In this document: positions 16,456 through 24,879 of the stretch, one piece after another
Numbering within the stretch: the first letter of the stretch is position 1
How the letters are laid out: each line of letters opens with the position of its first letter
Assembly: GCF_017303055.1 (NCBI RefSeq)
Contig: NZ_JAEKJT010000006.1
Location: 332,082 to 396,081 of the forward strand
DNA length: 64,000 bases
Reading direction: 5' to 3'
From: Halomonas litopenaei
GTDB lineage: Bacteria > Pseudomonadota > Gammaproteobacteria > Pseudomonadales > Halomonadaceae
Made by a program: the position numbers and the translations under genes
Notes under the pieces: generated by a model
Database searches by the model: none
Told to the model about the DNA's origin: nothing
The model's input: the letters and a program-made list of their open reading frames with translations, nothing else

Positions 16456-16633
16456 AGAAGGCAACTGGGGAAAAGACGAAGAGCACCTGTCACTGCCTGC
16501 CCCTGGACCACTTCAGCAACCGACCACACCACGGCACCCACTAGACCACGACAGCGCCTCCACCGTGGTCTCATCTGAATCACAACCACTCGTCAGCCGG
16601 AACGACAGGAGCAAGCTCCAACCCCGTAACGTG

Positions 16634-16849
16634 CTACTGGTCTTGCCTACGCGCCCTACGACGCTTGAGTTCAGCGCGCATCCAGGCCGACGACTCGGCC
16701 ATATCACGACGTAAGTCGGCTAGCTCATCAGGCGTTAGCCAGCGCACCGCAGGCTCGCGGGGGCGGAGTGTCTTAGCGGGAATCTGCTCGACGGCATGGC
16801 CTTCCAGCGCAGGGCCACCGGCCTCGGGCTTGGGGCGTTGTTCGCTCAT
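16634..16849 (-). CDS. Small charged hypothetical protein
   Basis: 71 residues: a Pro/Gly/Ala-rich first half, then a predicted amphipathic helix (TPDELADLRRDMAESSAWMR) and a very basic tail (ELKRRRARRQDQ). No family was recognised. GGAG six bases before the ATG supports expression. Such small basic proteins are common in plasmid- or island-derived DNA, which suits this accessory stretch. It stands alone; no partner gene is intact nearby. Confidence 0.4.
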   Translation of the reverse strand: MSEQRPKPEAGGPALEGHAVEQIPAKTLRPREPAVRWLTPDELADLRRDMAESSAWMRAELKRRRARRQDQ

Positions 16850-16934
16850 TGTGTTCTCCGGGTGGCTGCGCGGACGCCCGCCGCATGGCCTGCCCTATAG
16901 CCCGCTCAGCTCGACGGGAGGGGCGCGGCATTTC

Positions 16935-17117
16935 ATGGCCGCTAACGCCATTGCCAGCGGCAAGCTTGTGCGTGTTAACAAGTATAGCGACAACACCAGC
17001 CTTGCTGAGTACATCGTGCGCGACCGCAGTCGCCCGCTTGCTAGCGCCCCGCCCCTGTTCAGGGACTGGCTGATCGCGGCTGCCCTTGGGGAAAAGACAA
17101 CAACCATGCTGTCGTAA
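16935..17117 (+). CDS. Possible small ORF or gene remnant
   Basis: From an ATG at 16935 a 60-residue frame reads a protein-like composition (KLVRVNKYSDNTSLAEYIVRD, then FRDWLIAAALGE). It has no clear ribosome site, lies antisense to other weak frames, and matches no family known to me. It may be a fragment of a mobile-element gene. The rest of 16456-17231, apart from the 71-residue gene, shows nothing else. Confidence 0.2.
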   Translation: MAANAIASGKLVRVNKYSDNTSLAEYIVRDRSRPLASAPPLFRDWLIAAALGEKTTTMLS

Positions 17118-17231
17118 AGAGAACAGCTCGCCAGGCGCAGGGCTCGTATCCTGCCTGGGACGTTGTGACATCGTCGCCATCACCCCAGACTGACCCCAGG
17201 ACCTACGCACACCCCAGCAGGAGCCCACTGA

Positions 17232-18113
17232 ATGTTCTTCCCTCTACATGGCCACGGACGCGGCCTTGCCATGGCGGCGGCAGGCGTCACCGTTCTCAGT
17301 TTCGACAGTCTGCTGGTCCGCCTGGCGGCGACGGATGGATGGAACATCATTTTTTGGAGAGGCGCCTTGATGGCACTCTCGCTCGGCTTGCTGTGCCTAA
17401 GCGGCCGACGGCTGGCAACACTGAAAGAGAATCCCGCCGCGGCCCTGTGCTCCGCCATCACGCTGGCGATCACGTCCAGTCTGTTTGTCCTCGCCGTCAT
17501 GAACACCAAGGTCGCCAATGTTGTCGTCATATTGAGTGCCGCCCCGCTGTTTGCTGCCATCTTCACGCGTTGCTTTCTGCATGAGGCGGTTGCCATGCGG
17601 ACCTGGTTAGCGATTTTGGCGGCCATGGCCGGCATGCTGATCGTTTTCGCGGGGTCGCTTTCCAGCGAAGGACTGCTGGGAGATATGTATGCGGTGATCG
17701 CGGCGGCGGCTGTCGGGGGCAACCTCACCCTGCTGCGCCGTCACCCGAAGCTCGACAGACTCCCCCTTATCGCCATAGGCGGCGGCCTATCGGCACTGAT
17801 TGCCTGGCCGATGGCAACCCCATTTGCCCTGACAACTCAAAGCTACGGCGTATTGGCGCTGATGGGGTTATTGCAGATGCCATTGGCCACCGCACTGATC
17901 AACAACGCAACCCGCCACCTGCCATCGGCGGAAGTGGCACTGTTCTATTTGATTGAAGCAGTCTTTGGCACGCTGTGGGTCTGGTACTGGCTGGATGAGC
18001 AGCCACCACAGGCGACCCTGCTCGGCGGCTCATTGATTCTGTTGACCCTCTTCATCAACGCCTGGTTGGGCTTGCGAGGCACAGCCCGGCGCCTACCTTC
18101 TCATCCCTTGTAG
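17232..18113 (+). CDS. EamA/DMT family transporter
   Basis: 293-residue integral membrane protein with about ten hydrophobic helices arranged as two EamA repeats. The first repeat begins AMAAAGVTVLSFDSLLVRLAA and includes FWRGALMALSLGLL; the second ends VALFYLIEAVFGTLWVWYWL, the usual conserved helix 9 region. The family exports amino acids, metabolites or drugs. AGGAG lies nine bases before the ATG. It stands alone, with a repeat-bearing stretch upstream and a toxin-antitoxin remnant downstream, and the substrate is unknown. Confidence 0.88.
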   Translation: MFFPLHGHGRGLAMAAAGVTVLSFDSLLVRLAATDGWNIIFWRGALMALSLGLLCLSGRRLATLKENPAAALCSAITLAITSSLFVLAVMNTKVANVVVILSAAPLFAAIFTRCFLHEAVAMRTWLAILAAMAGMLIVFAGSLSSEGLLGDMYAVIAAAAVGGNLTLLRRHPKLDRLPLIAIGGGLSALIAWPMATPFALTTQSYGVLALMGLLQMPLATALINNATRHLPSAEVALFYLIEAVFGTLWVWYWLDEQPPQATLLGGSLILLTLFINAWLGLRGTARRLPSHPL

Positions 18114-18457
18114 CTTGAGACCGGCCCCTTGAAAGATGGGGACCAGTTCACTAAGCGCCCATAGCGAAAAACCAGGAGCCTATGCGGTATAGGTGAGGCG
18201 TTCGAGCAGCGCGCAACGCAGCGAATCGTCGGCCCAGACATTCATGCAGTACTTCCCCAAGCTGTGCAAAGATAAACGTCGACGCTTCAGAGAGGGCAGC
18301 GAGGTATGTTCCCCTTCAGGGAGGGTCGCCTGCTTCCTGCCTTTGCGAACATCGGCCTCTTTGCCTTTTGCATTTTTTGTGCCCTATTGGTTCACCAAAA
18401 ACTATTAAATCAAAGAATGCTGTGAACTTTCTTTGAACTCATGACAATATGTGACCT
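18114..18457. other. Intergenic region before the AbiEi-type gene
   Basis: 344 bases without a supported gene. The last 80 bases are AT-rich and should hold the abiEi promoter. A direct repeat GAACTTTCT / GAACTCATG around 18423-18443, just before the start codon, is a possible site for autorepression, which AbiEi antitoxins perform. Nothing else was recognised. Confidence 0.35.
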
Positions 18458-19279
18458 ATGAGTGCACATAAACCAGAAAAGCTAAAGCGCATCCTTGACG
18501 CTGTCCCTCCCGGCTTCATCGTCGATTCTGGTTGGCTGGAGCGCCACGAGGTCAGCCGCTTCCTCGCGCGCAAATACGTTGATCGCGGTTGGCTTGAGCG
18601 GGTGACTCGCGGCGTTTTCCTGCGCCCGGCACCGGATACAGGCAAACTCCACGCACTCGACTGGAAAACCTGTCTGCTCTCGATGCAGCACATCATGGCC
18701 TACGATGCCCATGTCGGCGGCATGGCTGCGCTCGCCCTGCAAGGCTATAGCCATTATTTACCGTTGGGCGGGAATGCCCAGGTCTGGGTCTATGGTGAAG
18801 AGATACCAAGCTGGCTGACCAGGCTTCAGCTAAACGCATCGCTCAAGATACGTACAACGCCCCTCTTCTCTGACCCGTCGCTCGGCCTTACCAATGACGA
18901 GTCCGACACTTCAAGGGCCCTACCCTGGGACTGGCAACTAAAAATGTCATCGCCTGAAAGGGCCGTCCTGGAAGTCATGGACGAATTACCCGCCAATGAG
19001 AGCTTCCACAACCTCGATATGGTCTTCGAAAGTTTAACAACCCTTCGCCCACGCACGCTTTCTGCGTTGTTGCATAGCTGTAGGAAGATTAAGGTTACGC
19101 GGCTGTTTTTCGTCTTTGCCGACCGCCACAACCACCCGTGGCGTAAGCGCCTTGACCCGCAAGAATTCAACCTGGGAAGCGGCGACCGGGCACTGCTCAC
19201 AGGCGGCAAGATACACCCGCGCTACCGCATCATGGTGCCGGAAGAATTTGCCATCACGGAGGCAGCTGATGGCGCGTGA
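18458..19279 (+). CDS. AbiEi-type antitoxin (type IV toxin-antitoxin), orphaned
   Basis: 273-residue AbiEi family protein. An N-terminal winged helix domain (SGWLERHEVSRFLARKYVDRG, WLERVTRGVFLRP) is followed by the AbiEi C-terminal domain (GGMAALALQGYSHYLPLG, MSSPERAVLEVMDELP). AbiEi represses its own operon and counteracts the AbiEii nucleotidyltransferase toxin. The gene is full length and intact. The downstream reading frame starts correctly inside the last codons (ATG 19269) but is broken after about 13 AbiEii-like residues, so this antitoxin has no toxin here. It could persist as a regulator, or protect against related toxins elsewhere in the cell. Confidence 0.85.
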   Translation: MSAHKPEKLKRILDAVPPGFIVDSGWLERHEVSRFLARKYVDRGWLERVTRGVFLRPAPDTGKLHALDWKTCLLSMQHIMAYDAHVGGMAALALQGYSHYLPLGGNAQVWVYGEEIPSWLTRLQLNASLKIRTTPLFSDPSLGLTNDESDTSRALPWDWQLKMSSPERAVLEVMDELPANESFHNLDMVFESLTTLRPRTLSALLHSCRKIKVTRLFFVFADRHNHPWRKRLDPQEFNLGSGDRALLTGGKIHPRYRIMVPEEFAITEAADGA

Positions 19280-19343
19280 AGATTACAAAGCACAGGTCGC
19301 CCTGCTCTGCTGGTCGTCGCGTTATACCCTGCGCTTGGAGTAA
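19269..19343 (+). pseudogene. AbiEii-type toxin, 5' remnant
   Basis: Overlapping the abiEi stop by 11 bases, an ATG opens a frame whose first 13 residues (MAREDYKAQVALL) match the usual AbiEii N terminus. It then diverges and stops after 24 codons. The expected nucleotidyltransferase core (a GG/S motif with DxD acidic residues) is not found in any frame downstream to 19640. The toxin has therefore been deleted or replaced from about 19308 on. A 77-codon frame at 19343-19576 is unrelated to AbiEii and not recognised. Confidence 0.7.
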
Positions 19344-19640
19344 TGATGCGTCATAGGCTAGCGCTTAAACACTTCAGAAAAGTGCTTCAAGATACAAGCG
19401 TCTACTCGCTGCTGGCAGGCGTCGACAAGCCTGTTCGTTCACCTTGTGTGATTGTGGTACTTGGCAGGAAGCCTCTTAAACATGTAGAGAGCTTCAAGCG
19501 GCATCAGGAAGGCCCTGCCATCCGGCGCCTAGTCCGAAACACTAACGGCGAGCTAAGCGGCTGCCACTTTCAGTAGCCATGGGCCTCCGTGGCCTGAGGT
19601 TTATACCAACGGCCAGCCCGTCCTTGCCCCCGCTTGAGCC

Positions 19641-20549
19641 TCACGCCATCTGCTGGCGGATGGCGGGGAGGCGCTCTTCGACCAGTGCGACGAAGGCGTC
19701 GATCACCGGTCGTCCCGGTGTCGTCGGATAGTGCAACTCCAGCGGCACTGCCCCGAGTGCCGGGCGCAATGGGATAAACCGGCAGCCATCACATTGCAAT
19801 CGTCGAATGCAGCCGGGCGCGATGGCGATTCCCACCCCAGCCGCGACCTCACTGAGCAGTGTCTGCATCAAGGCTGGCTGGCGCTGGATGCGCGGCGAGA
19901 AGCCTGCATCGCCGCAGGCACTGATGATCTGGTCGAACAACCCGGTCGCATGCTTGCGCTGAAATAGCACGAAGTCTTCCTGCTCCAGCTCGCTGAGGGC
20001 GAGCCGCTTGCGGTGCGCCAGACGATGCCCCTCCGGCACAACCACCATCAGACGATCCTCGTAGACAGGCAGGGTAGCCAAGGCGTTTCGGTGCTCGACA
20101 GGGAGCGGACGCGACAGTCCGATGTCAATCTCGTCACGTCCGAATGCATCCAGCTGCTGCTGAGCGCTCATCTCATTCAAGGTCAGACTCACCTCTGGGT
20201 GGGTGGCGGCGAAATCGCGCATCAATCCGGGCACGAAGCTCGCGCAGGCCGAGCTCATATAGCCGATACGCAGCGTGCCGGTCTGGCCGCTGGCTGCCAT
20301 CACCACGCGCTTGCGTGCCTGCGCCTCCAATGCCAGCATGCGCTGCGCCTCCTCCAGCAATGCCTCTCCCGGCGCCGTGACACGAACTTCCCGGGTATTG
20401 CGCCACAGCAGACTCACGTTCAACTCGGCTTCGAGGTCGGCTATCTGACGGCTGATAGCGGGCTGCACGGTATGCAGCTCACGTGCAGCGGCCGAGAAGC
20501 TTCTGTGCGTCGCCACCGAGACGAAGGTTTTCAGAGTGCGGAGTTCCAT
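19641..20549 (-). CDS. LysR family transcriptional regulator
   Basis: 302 residues from the ATG at 20549, which has GAGG seven bases upstream; a TTG four codons earlier is less likely. The helix-turn-helix ELRTLKTFVSVATHRSFSAAAREL, VQPAISRQIADLEAEL and RNTREVRVTAPGEALL is of the CbbR/CynR/BenM-like branch. The effector domain begins LRIGYMSSACASFVPGLM. It is divergent from an MFS transporter, across a gap holding a 31-bp-spaced direct repeat, and is presumably its regulator. Confidence 0.9.
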   Translation of the reverse strand: MELRTLKTFVSVATHRSFSAAARELHTVQPAISRQIADLEAELNVSLLWRNTREVRVTAPGEALLEEAQRMLALEAQARKRVVMAASGQTGTLRIGYMSSACASFVPGLMRDFAATHPEVSLTLNEMSAQQQLDAFGRDEIDIGLSRPLPVEHRNALATLPVYEDRLMVVVPEGHRLAHRKRLALSELEQEDFVLFQRKHATGLFDQIISACGDAGFSPRIQRQPALMQTLLSEVAAGVGIAIAPGCIRRLQCDGCRFIPLRPALGAVPLELHYPTTPGRPVIDAFVALVEERLPAIRQQMA

Positions 20550-20579
20550 GACTGCCCTCAAGGATTACTGATGCTCAGA

Positions 20580-20621
20580 TAGTATAAGTCATATCGATTA
20601 TCGTCATTTCTACTATAAGTC
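20580..20621. promoter_or_regulatory. Direct repeat in the LysR/MFS divergent region
   Basis: TAGTATAAGTC (20580-20590) and TACTATAAGTC (20611-20621) differ at one base and start 31 bases apart, three helical turns. An ATCGATTATCG stretch lies between. They are a candidate pair of binding sites for the LysR protein. Confidence 0.45.
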
Positions 20622-20748
20622 TGTACTCGTTAATCTGAGGGCCTGCTAAGCCTTCCTCCATCAGCTGTTGCCTTTCGCGTCCCTCCTTGCCTCTTACGCG
20701 TGACGCGCATCCGCTGATACGGAGGCCCTGAACACGAGTGGAGCCTAT

Positions 20749-21945
20749 ATGACGACATCAACCACTGGACTCGTCGCGCAGGGTGCACGCGAGTCCTCGC
20801 CAACTCTCTCTAACGGTGGCCGTTTCACACTGCTGGCCATTGCCTGCCTGACCATCATGGTCGGAACCGTAGTAGCCCCCGGGCTTCTGAACATCGCCTC
20901 TGCCCTGCAGGTGGAAAGCCATGCCAGCTGGCTGATCACCTTGCCATCGTTGGGTGCCGTGATGTTCGCGCCGATTGCCGGGCGCATGATAGATCGCATC
21001 GGTGCCTATCCCTCGCTTGTGGGTGGTCTGCTGCTGTATGGGCTGCTGGGAGCAGGCGGGGCGCTGCTGGAGGGCACCGTCGCCGTGTTTGCCGATCGCA
21101 TCCTGTTGGGTGGCGTGACGGCGGTGGTGATGGCAGGCGGCACCACCCTGATCTCAGAGTGGTATCACGGTCATGCCCGTCTGGCGATGATCGCCCAGCA
21201 GGGCATGTCCATCGAGCTTGGTGGGGTGATCTTCTTGCTCGTCAGTGGCGTACTGGCGGGTATCGCCTGGCAGATGCCATTCCTACTCTACCTGCTGGCC
21301 TGGGGGCTACTGGCCATGCTGTGGATAATGGTGCCGAGACAGTCCCCATCCGCCCCTGAGGCTGAGCCCGGGCAAAATCAGGCCGCCGCGCCGTCATCCT
21401 CGCTTAATGGCACCTATCTGGCAGCAGCCATCTCGATGACGCTATTCTTCACGGCCATCGTCATGCTGCCCATGCGCTTGAATCTTCTCGGGCTGGATGA
21501 GGCAGCCACCGGTATCTTCCTGGCGGCAATCTCACTGGTCGCGGTGGTGGCCGCAATGCTGATGCCGAAGGTGTCGCGTGCGCTGGGCGAAATGCCGACT
21601 CTGGTGCTGGCCTTTCTGCTTTATACCGCCAGCCTGTTCATCTTCCAGCAGGCCGAGAGCATGCCCCTGATGAATGTCGGGGCCTTGCTAGCCGGCTTGG
21701 GCTTCGGTTTCTCCATCCCGCTGCTCAATCATATGACAGTGGAACGCAGCCATCCCTCGGTTCGCGGTCGCAATCTCTCCTACCTGACGATGGCGATCTT
21801 CCTGGGACAGTTCCTGACGTCCTTCCTGGAACTTGTTCCGGGCGATGGCCGCAATGTCTTCGGAACCGCGGCCGCTCTAGGGCTAGTCTTCACGGTGCTC
21901 TACCTAGCCGCCTATCTTCTCAAGCGCGACAATCGCAGCGCCTGA
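20749..21945 (+). CDS. MFS transporter
   Basis: 398 residues with about twelve hydrophobic helices. The signature between helices 2 and 3 reads GRMIDRIGAYPSLVGG, close to the MFS motif A. The last helices include AGLGFGFSIPLLNHMTVERSHPSVRGRNLSYL, a style seen in efflux-type members such as YwoD/Bcr relatives. GGAG precedes the ATG. It faces the LysR gene, so expression probably responds to a compound sensed by that regulator. Export of a metabolite or toxicant is likely; the substrate is unknown. Confidence 0.88.
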   Translation: MTTSTTGLVAQGARESSPTLSNGGRFTLLAIACLTIMVGTVVAPGLLNIASALQVESHASWLITLPSLGAVMFAPIAGRMIDRIGAYPSLVGGLLLYGLLGAGGALLEGTVAVFADRILLGGVTAVVMAGGTTLISEWYHGHARLAMIAQQGMSIELGGVIFLLVSGVLAGIAWQMPFLLYLLAWGLLAMLWIMVPRQSPSAPEAEPGQNQAAAPSSSLNGTYLAAAISMTLFFTAIVMLPMRLNLLGLDEAATGIFLAAISLVAVVAAMLMPKVSRALGEMPTLVLAFLLYTASLFIFQQAESMPLMNVGALLAGLGFGFSIPLLNHMTVERSHPSVRGRNLSYLTMAIFLGQFLTSFLELVPGDGRNVFGTAAALGLVFTVLYLAAYLLKRDNRSA

Positions 21946-21996
21946 GCTATCACAGGTAACACCAGCCCGCTCATGACGAAAGGCATGATGCAAAAG

Positions 21997-22025
21997 CCCC
22001 GCCACCTGACGGCCAGATGGCGGGG
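21997..22025 (-). terminator. Rho-independent terminator
   Basis: CCCCGCCA (21997-22004) pairs with TGGCGGGG (22018-22025). On the minus strand the stem is followed by GCTTTTGC, a short T run, so it should end the mazG-like transcript. It also lies 50 bases after the MFS gene and may act in both directions. Confidence 0.75.
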
Positions 22026-22085
22026 AATTCGGGCCAGCGTCGTACTCAGCGGTCAAACAGCACCGACAGGCGAAGACACATCACG

Positions 22086-22442
22086 TCAATCCTGATAGTG
22101 CGTGTACTTTTTCGTACTTCCCTTCACCTGGTCAGCGGGGTATTTCTCCGCATTCTTCTCCATCTTCGCCCGGCATGCCGCTTCAATATCCACGTCCAGC
22201 TTGCCCGCCAGTCGGATCAGGTAGAGCTGAACATCGGCAATTTCATCGCGCACGGCGGCCAGTTGCTGCTCATCCAGTTCCCTGGACTGCGCCTCGGTCA
22301 GCCACTGGAAGCACTCCTGCAGTTCAGCTGCCTCCACCGTCAGCGCCATGGCCAAGTTCTTGGGCGAATGGAACTGGTCCCAGTCGCGCTCGGTGGCGAA
22401 CTGGTCCATCGCATCGCGGAGCTGCTTGAACGGGTCTGACAT
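22086..22442 (-). CDS. MazG-like nucleotide pyrophosphohydrolase (dCTPase/RS21-C6 type)
   Basis: 118-residue all-alpha NTP pyrophosphohydrolase. The magnesium-binding pattern is complete: E37-x-x-E40 (TVEAAELQECFQW) and E67-x-x-D70 (RDEIADVQLYLIRLA). The length and the N-terminal ERDWDQFHSPKNLAMAL match the RS21-C6/dCTPase branch that cleaves non-canonical or excess nucleotides. The ATG directly abuts the stop of the truncated nucleotidyltransferase frame, so it is the third gene of a compact minus-strand unit. Its own house-cleaning role needs no partner. Confidence 0.9.
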   Translation of the reverse strand: MSDPFKQLRDAMDQFATERDWDQFHSPKNLAMALTVEAAELQECFQWLTEAQSRELDEQQLAAVRDEIADVQLYLIRLAGKLDVDIEAACRAKMEKNAEKYPADQVKGSTKKYTHYQD

Positions 22443-22625
22443 CTAGGGCTCACCTGATTCTTCGGTATCGGATAGCGGTGAGCATGCCTGCTCTCGAGTT
22501 AAGGCATCGGTAACTAGTAGTCCCGTCGTACAGCCCCCAACGAAAGCTACCTGATCACGCAATTCATCCCCGAGGGCCTCGGCCACCCGGCGCGACATGG
22601 CGCGCTGATCGTCGTACAAGCTCAT
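22443..22625 (-). pseudogene. Nucleotidyltransferase-fold toxin-like protein, truncated
   Basis: 60 codons. The first 46 (MSLYDDQRAMSRRVAEALGD, then FVGGCTTGLLVTDALTREQ) match the start of a nucleotidyltransferase family related to AbiEii-type proteins. The normal continuation would bring the acidic DxDxI catalytic strand, but here the sequence breaks off after REQ into an unrelated 14-residue tail and a TAG stop that touches the mazG-like ATG. All catalytic acids are missing. Start and spacing are intact: GGAG upstream, three bases after the HTH gene's stop. The coupling to the upstream gene is therefore original and the 3' part was deleted. Confidence 0.65.
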
Positions 22626-22628
22626 CGC

Positions 22629-23276
22629 TTACTCCAGATACTCTGCCAGCCGCTTCGCAGCGACCTTGCTCTCGCGGGGATGACCAAGTCGAATGGCATC
22701 GACCAGAGCCAACATGGCATACAACTCGCGATCGCGACGCACCGCGTAGGGAGCGCCCTTGAACAGCGGGTCCACGGCCTGGCCTTTGCTTTTGCCTCGG
22801 GCGTCTGGCCATACCATCGGCAGTTCACCTGGGCTATATAACTGGCCTTCCAGCACTGGCGCGGCAAAGGTCGTCGCAATCCCACGGGTAATTTCACCTG
22901 GCTTAGCCGGGAATACGTAGCGCACACCATGCATGATGAAGTTGAACAGAGCCCGGGCGTTAGCGCGCGGCACGCCAGTTCGGTGATCCTTGCGAATCAG
23001 ACCTACCTCCAGACACCTATGAAGGGCAAGGCTAACCTGACTTTTGCTGATGCCGGTTTCCTCGGCCAAGGCCCGCACACTGTAGCGTGCCTGCAACTGG
23101 TCGTCCTCGAGTCCAGGCAAGCTCTCGCGCACCCCGTCAATGTCATCGAGTGCCCAGTCCCTCCAGTCGTCTGGCAGCGCCTTCTCTCCCTTGCCAGCGT
23201 GAGTATCGGGGCCGCGGCCGTCCTTACGGCTCAAGGCCACCAGCTTCAAAAGCAGGCCAATATCTTGACTTTTCAT
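22629..23276 (-). CDS. Winged-helix protein, partner of the truncated nucleotidyltransferase
   Basis: 215 residues from the ATG at 23276, with GGAGG eleven bases upstream; an in-frame start 45 bases earlier is less likely. The helix-turn-helix ARYSVRALAEETGISKSQVSLALHR and a following wing (LIRKDHRTGVPRAN) are clear. The rest (FIMHGVRYVFPAKPGEITRGI, then a WPDARG loop and C-terminal helices) belongs to a family I know only as uncharacterised proteins found beside nucleotidyltransferase genes. It resembles the regulator/antitoxin half of a two-gene toxin-antitoxin-like module, but that role is inference. The open reading frame is intact although the partner is not. Confidence 0.6.
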   Translation of the reverse strand: MKSQDIGLLLKLVALSRKDGRGPDTHAGKGEKALPDDWRDWALDDIDGVRESLPGLEDDQLQARYSVRALAEETGISKSQVSLALHRCLEVGLIRKDHRTGVPRANARALFNFIMHGVRYVFPAKPGEITRGIATTFAAPVLEGQLYSPGELPMVWPDARGKSKGQAVDPLFKGAPYAVRRDRELYAMLALVDAIRLGHPRESKVAAKRLAEYLE

Positions 23277-23805
23277 AGTGCCACCATCCTCCACTGTCCC
23301 GCGTCCTAGGACATGGGACAAGCTCGATGAATGACTACCTGACTGTCAAGGAAAATCGTCCACTACAGAGACATGCGCTTGTAAACCGGGGTAGCGTCGG
23401 CAAGCCCGAGCTTGACCCCTCGAGAGAACGTTCGGCCTTTAAATTGCTCTCCAGCCCCTTACATCGTTACAGATAGGCACAGTGCACCACACGGATCGAC
23501 TCGGTGGGTACCGTCTCAACGAAGCGCTGGCCTCGCTACCCAAAGGACCCATTCGCCTCTCCTGATGGAGGTTGAGCTCTGTTAGCCAAGATCGCTCGCG
23601 CAGCCAAACGGCGAACGCCATCTGGACCAAAATCCTGACTCTCAGCCCACTCGCCTTCCTGCTATAGGCTCTCCACCTCCATGAACGAGACAGCTTGTTG
23701 GGTCCAGGACGTCATGCTCTCCAACGTTTCACCGGTCCGTGATCTGACACCAAGCAGAAAAACCCTATACCCTAAGCACGCCATCGTTTTTTTAAATACT
23801 AGACC
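23277..23805. other. Gene-free stretch
   Basis: About 530 bases with only short frames in both strands and no family match. The first 60 bases upstream of 23276 should hold the winged-helix gene's promoter, and the AT-rich 23770-23800 that of the LysR gene. No repeats or RNA genes were recognised. Confidence 0.5.
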
Positions 23806-24708
23806 ATGACCCTAAAGCAAATACGCTACTTCATCGCCATCGCTGAACTGGGATCCATCTCAGCGGCAGCCCAGGCAGTATTCGTCTCTCAATCGACTCT
23901 GACGCTGGCCATCCAGCAGCTCGAGGAAGAGCTCGAAGTGTCGCTATTTTCCCGCAGCGCGAAGGGTATGACGCTAACCCATCAAGGTCATCAGTTCCTG
24001 CGCCAGTCGCACCTGATTCAGAGCACTGTAGAAAACGCCAAGAGGAATCTACAGGAAGCGACGCATCAAGAGTCCGGCCAGCTGGTCATCGGCGTGACAA
24101 GTCTCGTCGCCGGGTACTTCCTGGCCGACCTGTTAACGCGCTTTCAGCTGGCCTACCCGCGAGTCGAGATCACCGTGGTCGAAGACGAGCGGCATTATGT
24201 TGAACACCTGCTTGTCAGCGGGGAAATTGACGTCGGTGTGCTGATACTCTCCAACCTGTCCAATCGCCAGGCACTGCAAACCGAAGTACTGGTGCATTCT
24301 CCTTACCGTCTCTGGCTACCCGCGAGACACCCTCTTCTCGAGCATGACAGCATTTCTCTCGCTGACGTCGCGGCAGAGGCGCTAATTCAGTTGAACGTGG
24401 ATGAAATGGAGCATAGCGCCCGTGCTTTCTGGCAACGCCTTAGCACTCCCCCGAACATCACCATGCGAACCAGCTCAACCGAGGCAGTACGTAGCCTGGT
24501 TGCTGCTGGCCTTGGACTCTCGATACAGCCCGACATGACATACCGTCCCTGGTCGCTTGAGGGCGACATCATCGAGGCACGTTCACTGCATGACTTGAAC
24601 GACACCCTGGACGTTGGCCTTACCTGGCGCAGGGGATCACAGCGTCCAGCCCTCGTTGATGCCTTCCTGTCCGTCGTTCGCGGCGGTCACGGTGACACCA
24701 GACGCTGA
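23806..24708 (+). CDS. LysR family transcriptional regulator (Nac/CbbR-like) of the polyamine cluster
   Basis: 300 residues. The helix-turn-helix reads LKQIRYFIAIAELGSISAAA, QSTLTLAIQQLEEELEVSLF and RSAKGMTLTHQG. The effector domain starts QLVIGVTSLVAGYFLADLL. No clear ribosome site is seen before the ATG; an AT-rich TTTTTTTAAATACT stretch lies there. It is the first gene of a plus-strand series with two aldehyde dehydrogenases, an iron alcohol dehydrogenase and an APC permease, and is the obvious local regulator of that pathway. Confidence 0.88.
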   Translation: MTLKQIRYFIAIAELGSISAAAQAVFVSQSTLTLAIQQLEEELEVSLFSRSAKGMTLTHQGHQFLRQSHLIQSTVENAKRNLQEATHQESGQLVIGVTSLVAGYFLADLLTRFQLAYPRVEITVVEDERHYVEHLLVSGEIDVGVLILSNLSNRQALQTEVLVHSPYRLWLPARHPLLEHDSISLADVAAEALIQLNVDEMEHSARAFWQRLSTPPNITMRTSSTEAVRSLVAAGLGLSIQPDMTYRPWSLEGDIIEARSLHDLNDTLDVGLTWRRGSQRPALVDAFLSVVRGGHGDTRR

Positions 24709-24879
24709 GTGCACCGGTTACTTCCTCAAGTCCTTCTTGATCCTCGAGCCCACAGAAAAATCGATACCTACCCTCGAAAATAAGAAATTGTCGATACTTT
24801 GCTTCCCGCTTAGTCTTGCCGAACTGCGTAAAAGAGCGCGTCGCTGGACTCGGCTCCCATCCTTGCAAGCGAGAATCTC

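Noticed and set aside
16665..17117. 150-codon plus-strand frame
   Set aside because: Its first half is antisense to the 71-residue minus-strand gene that has a good ribosome site. Only the part from 16935 looks protein-like, and that is listed at low confidence.
23439..23630. 63-codon minus-strand frame as a transposase fragment
   Set aside because: A vague resemblance to IS ends was considered, but no catalytic motif or inverted repeat supports it.
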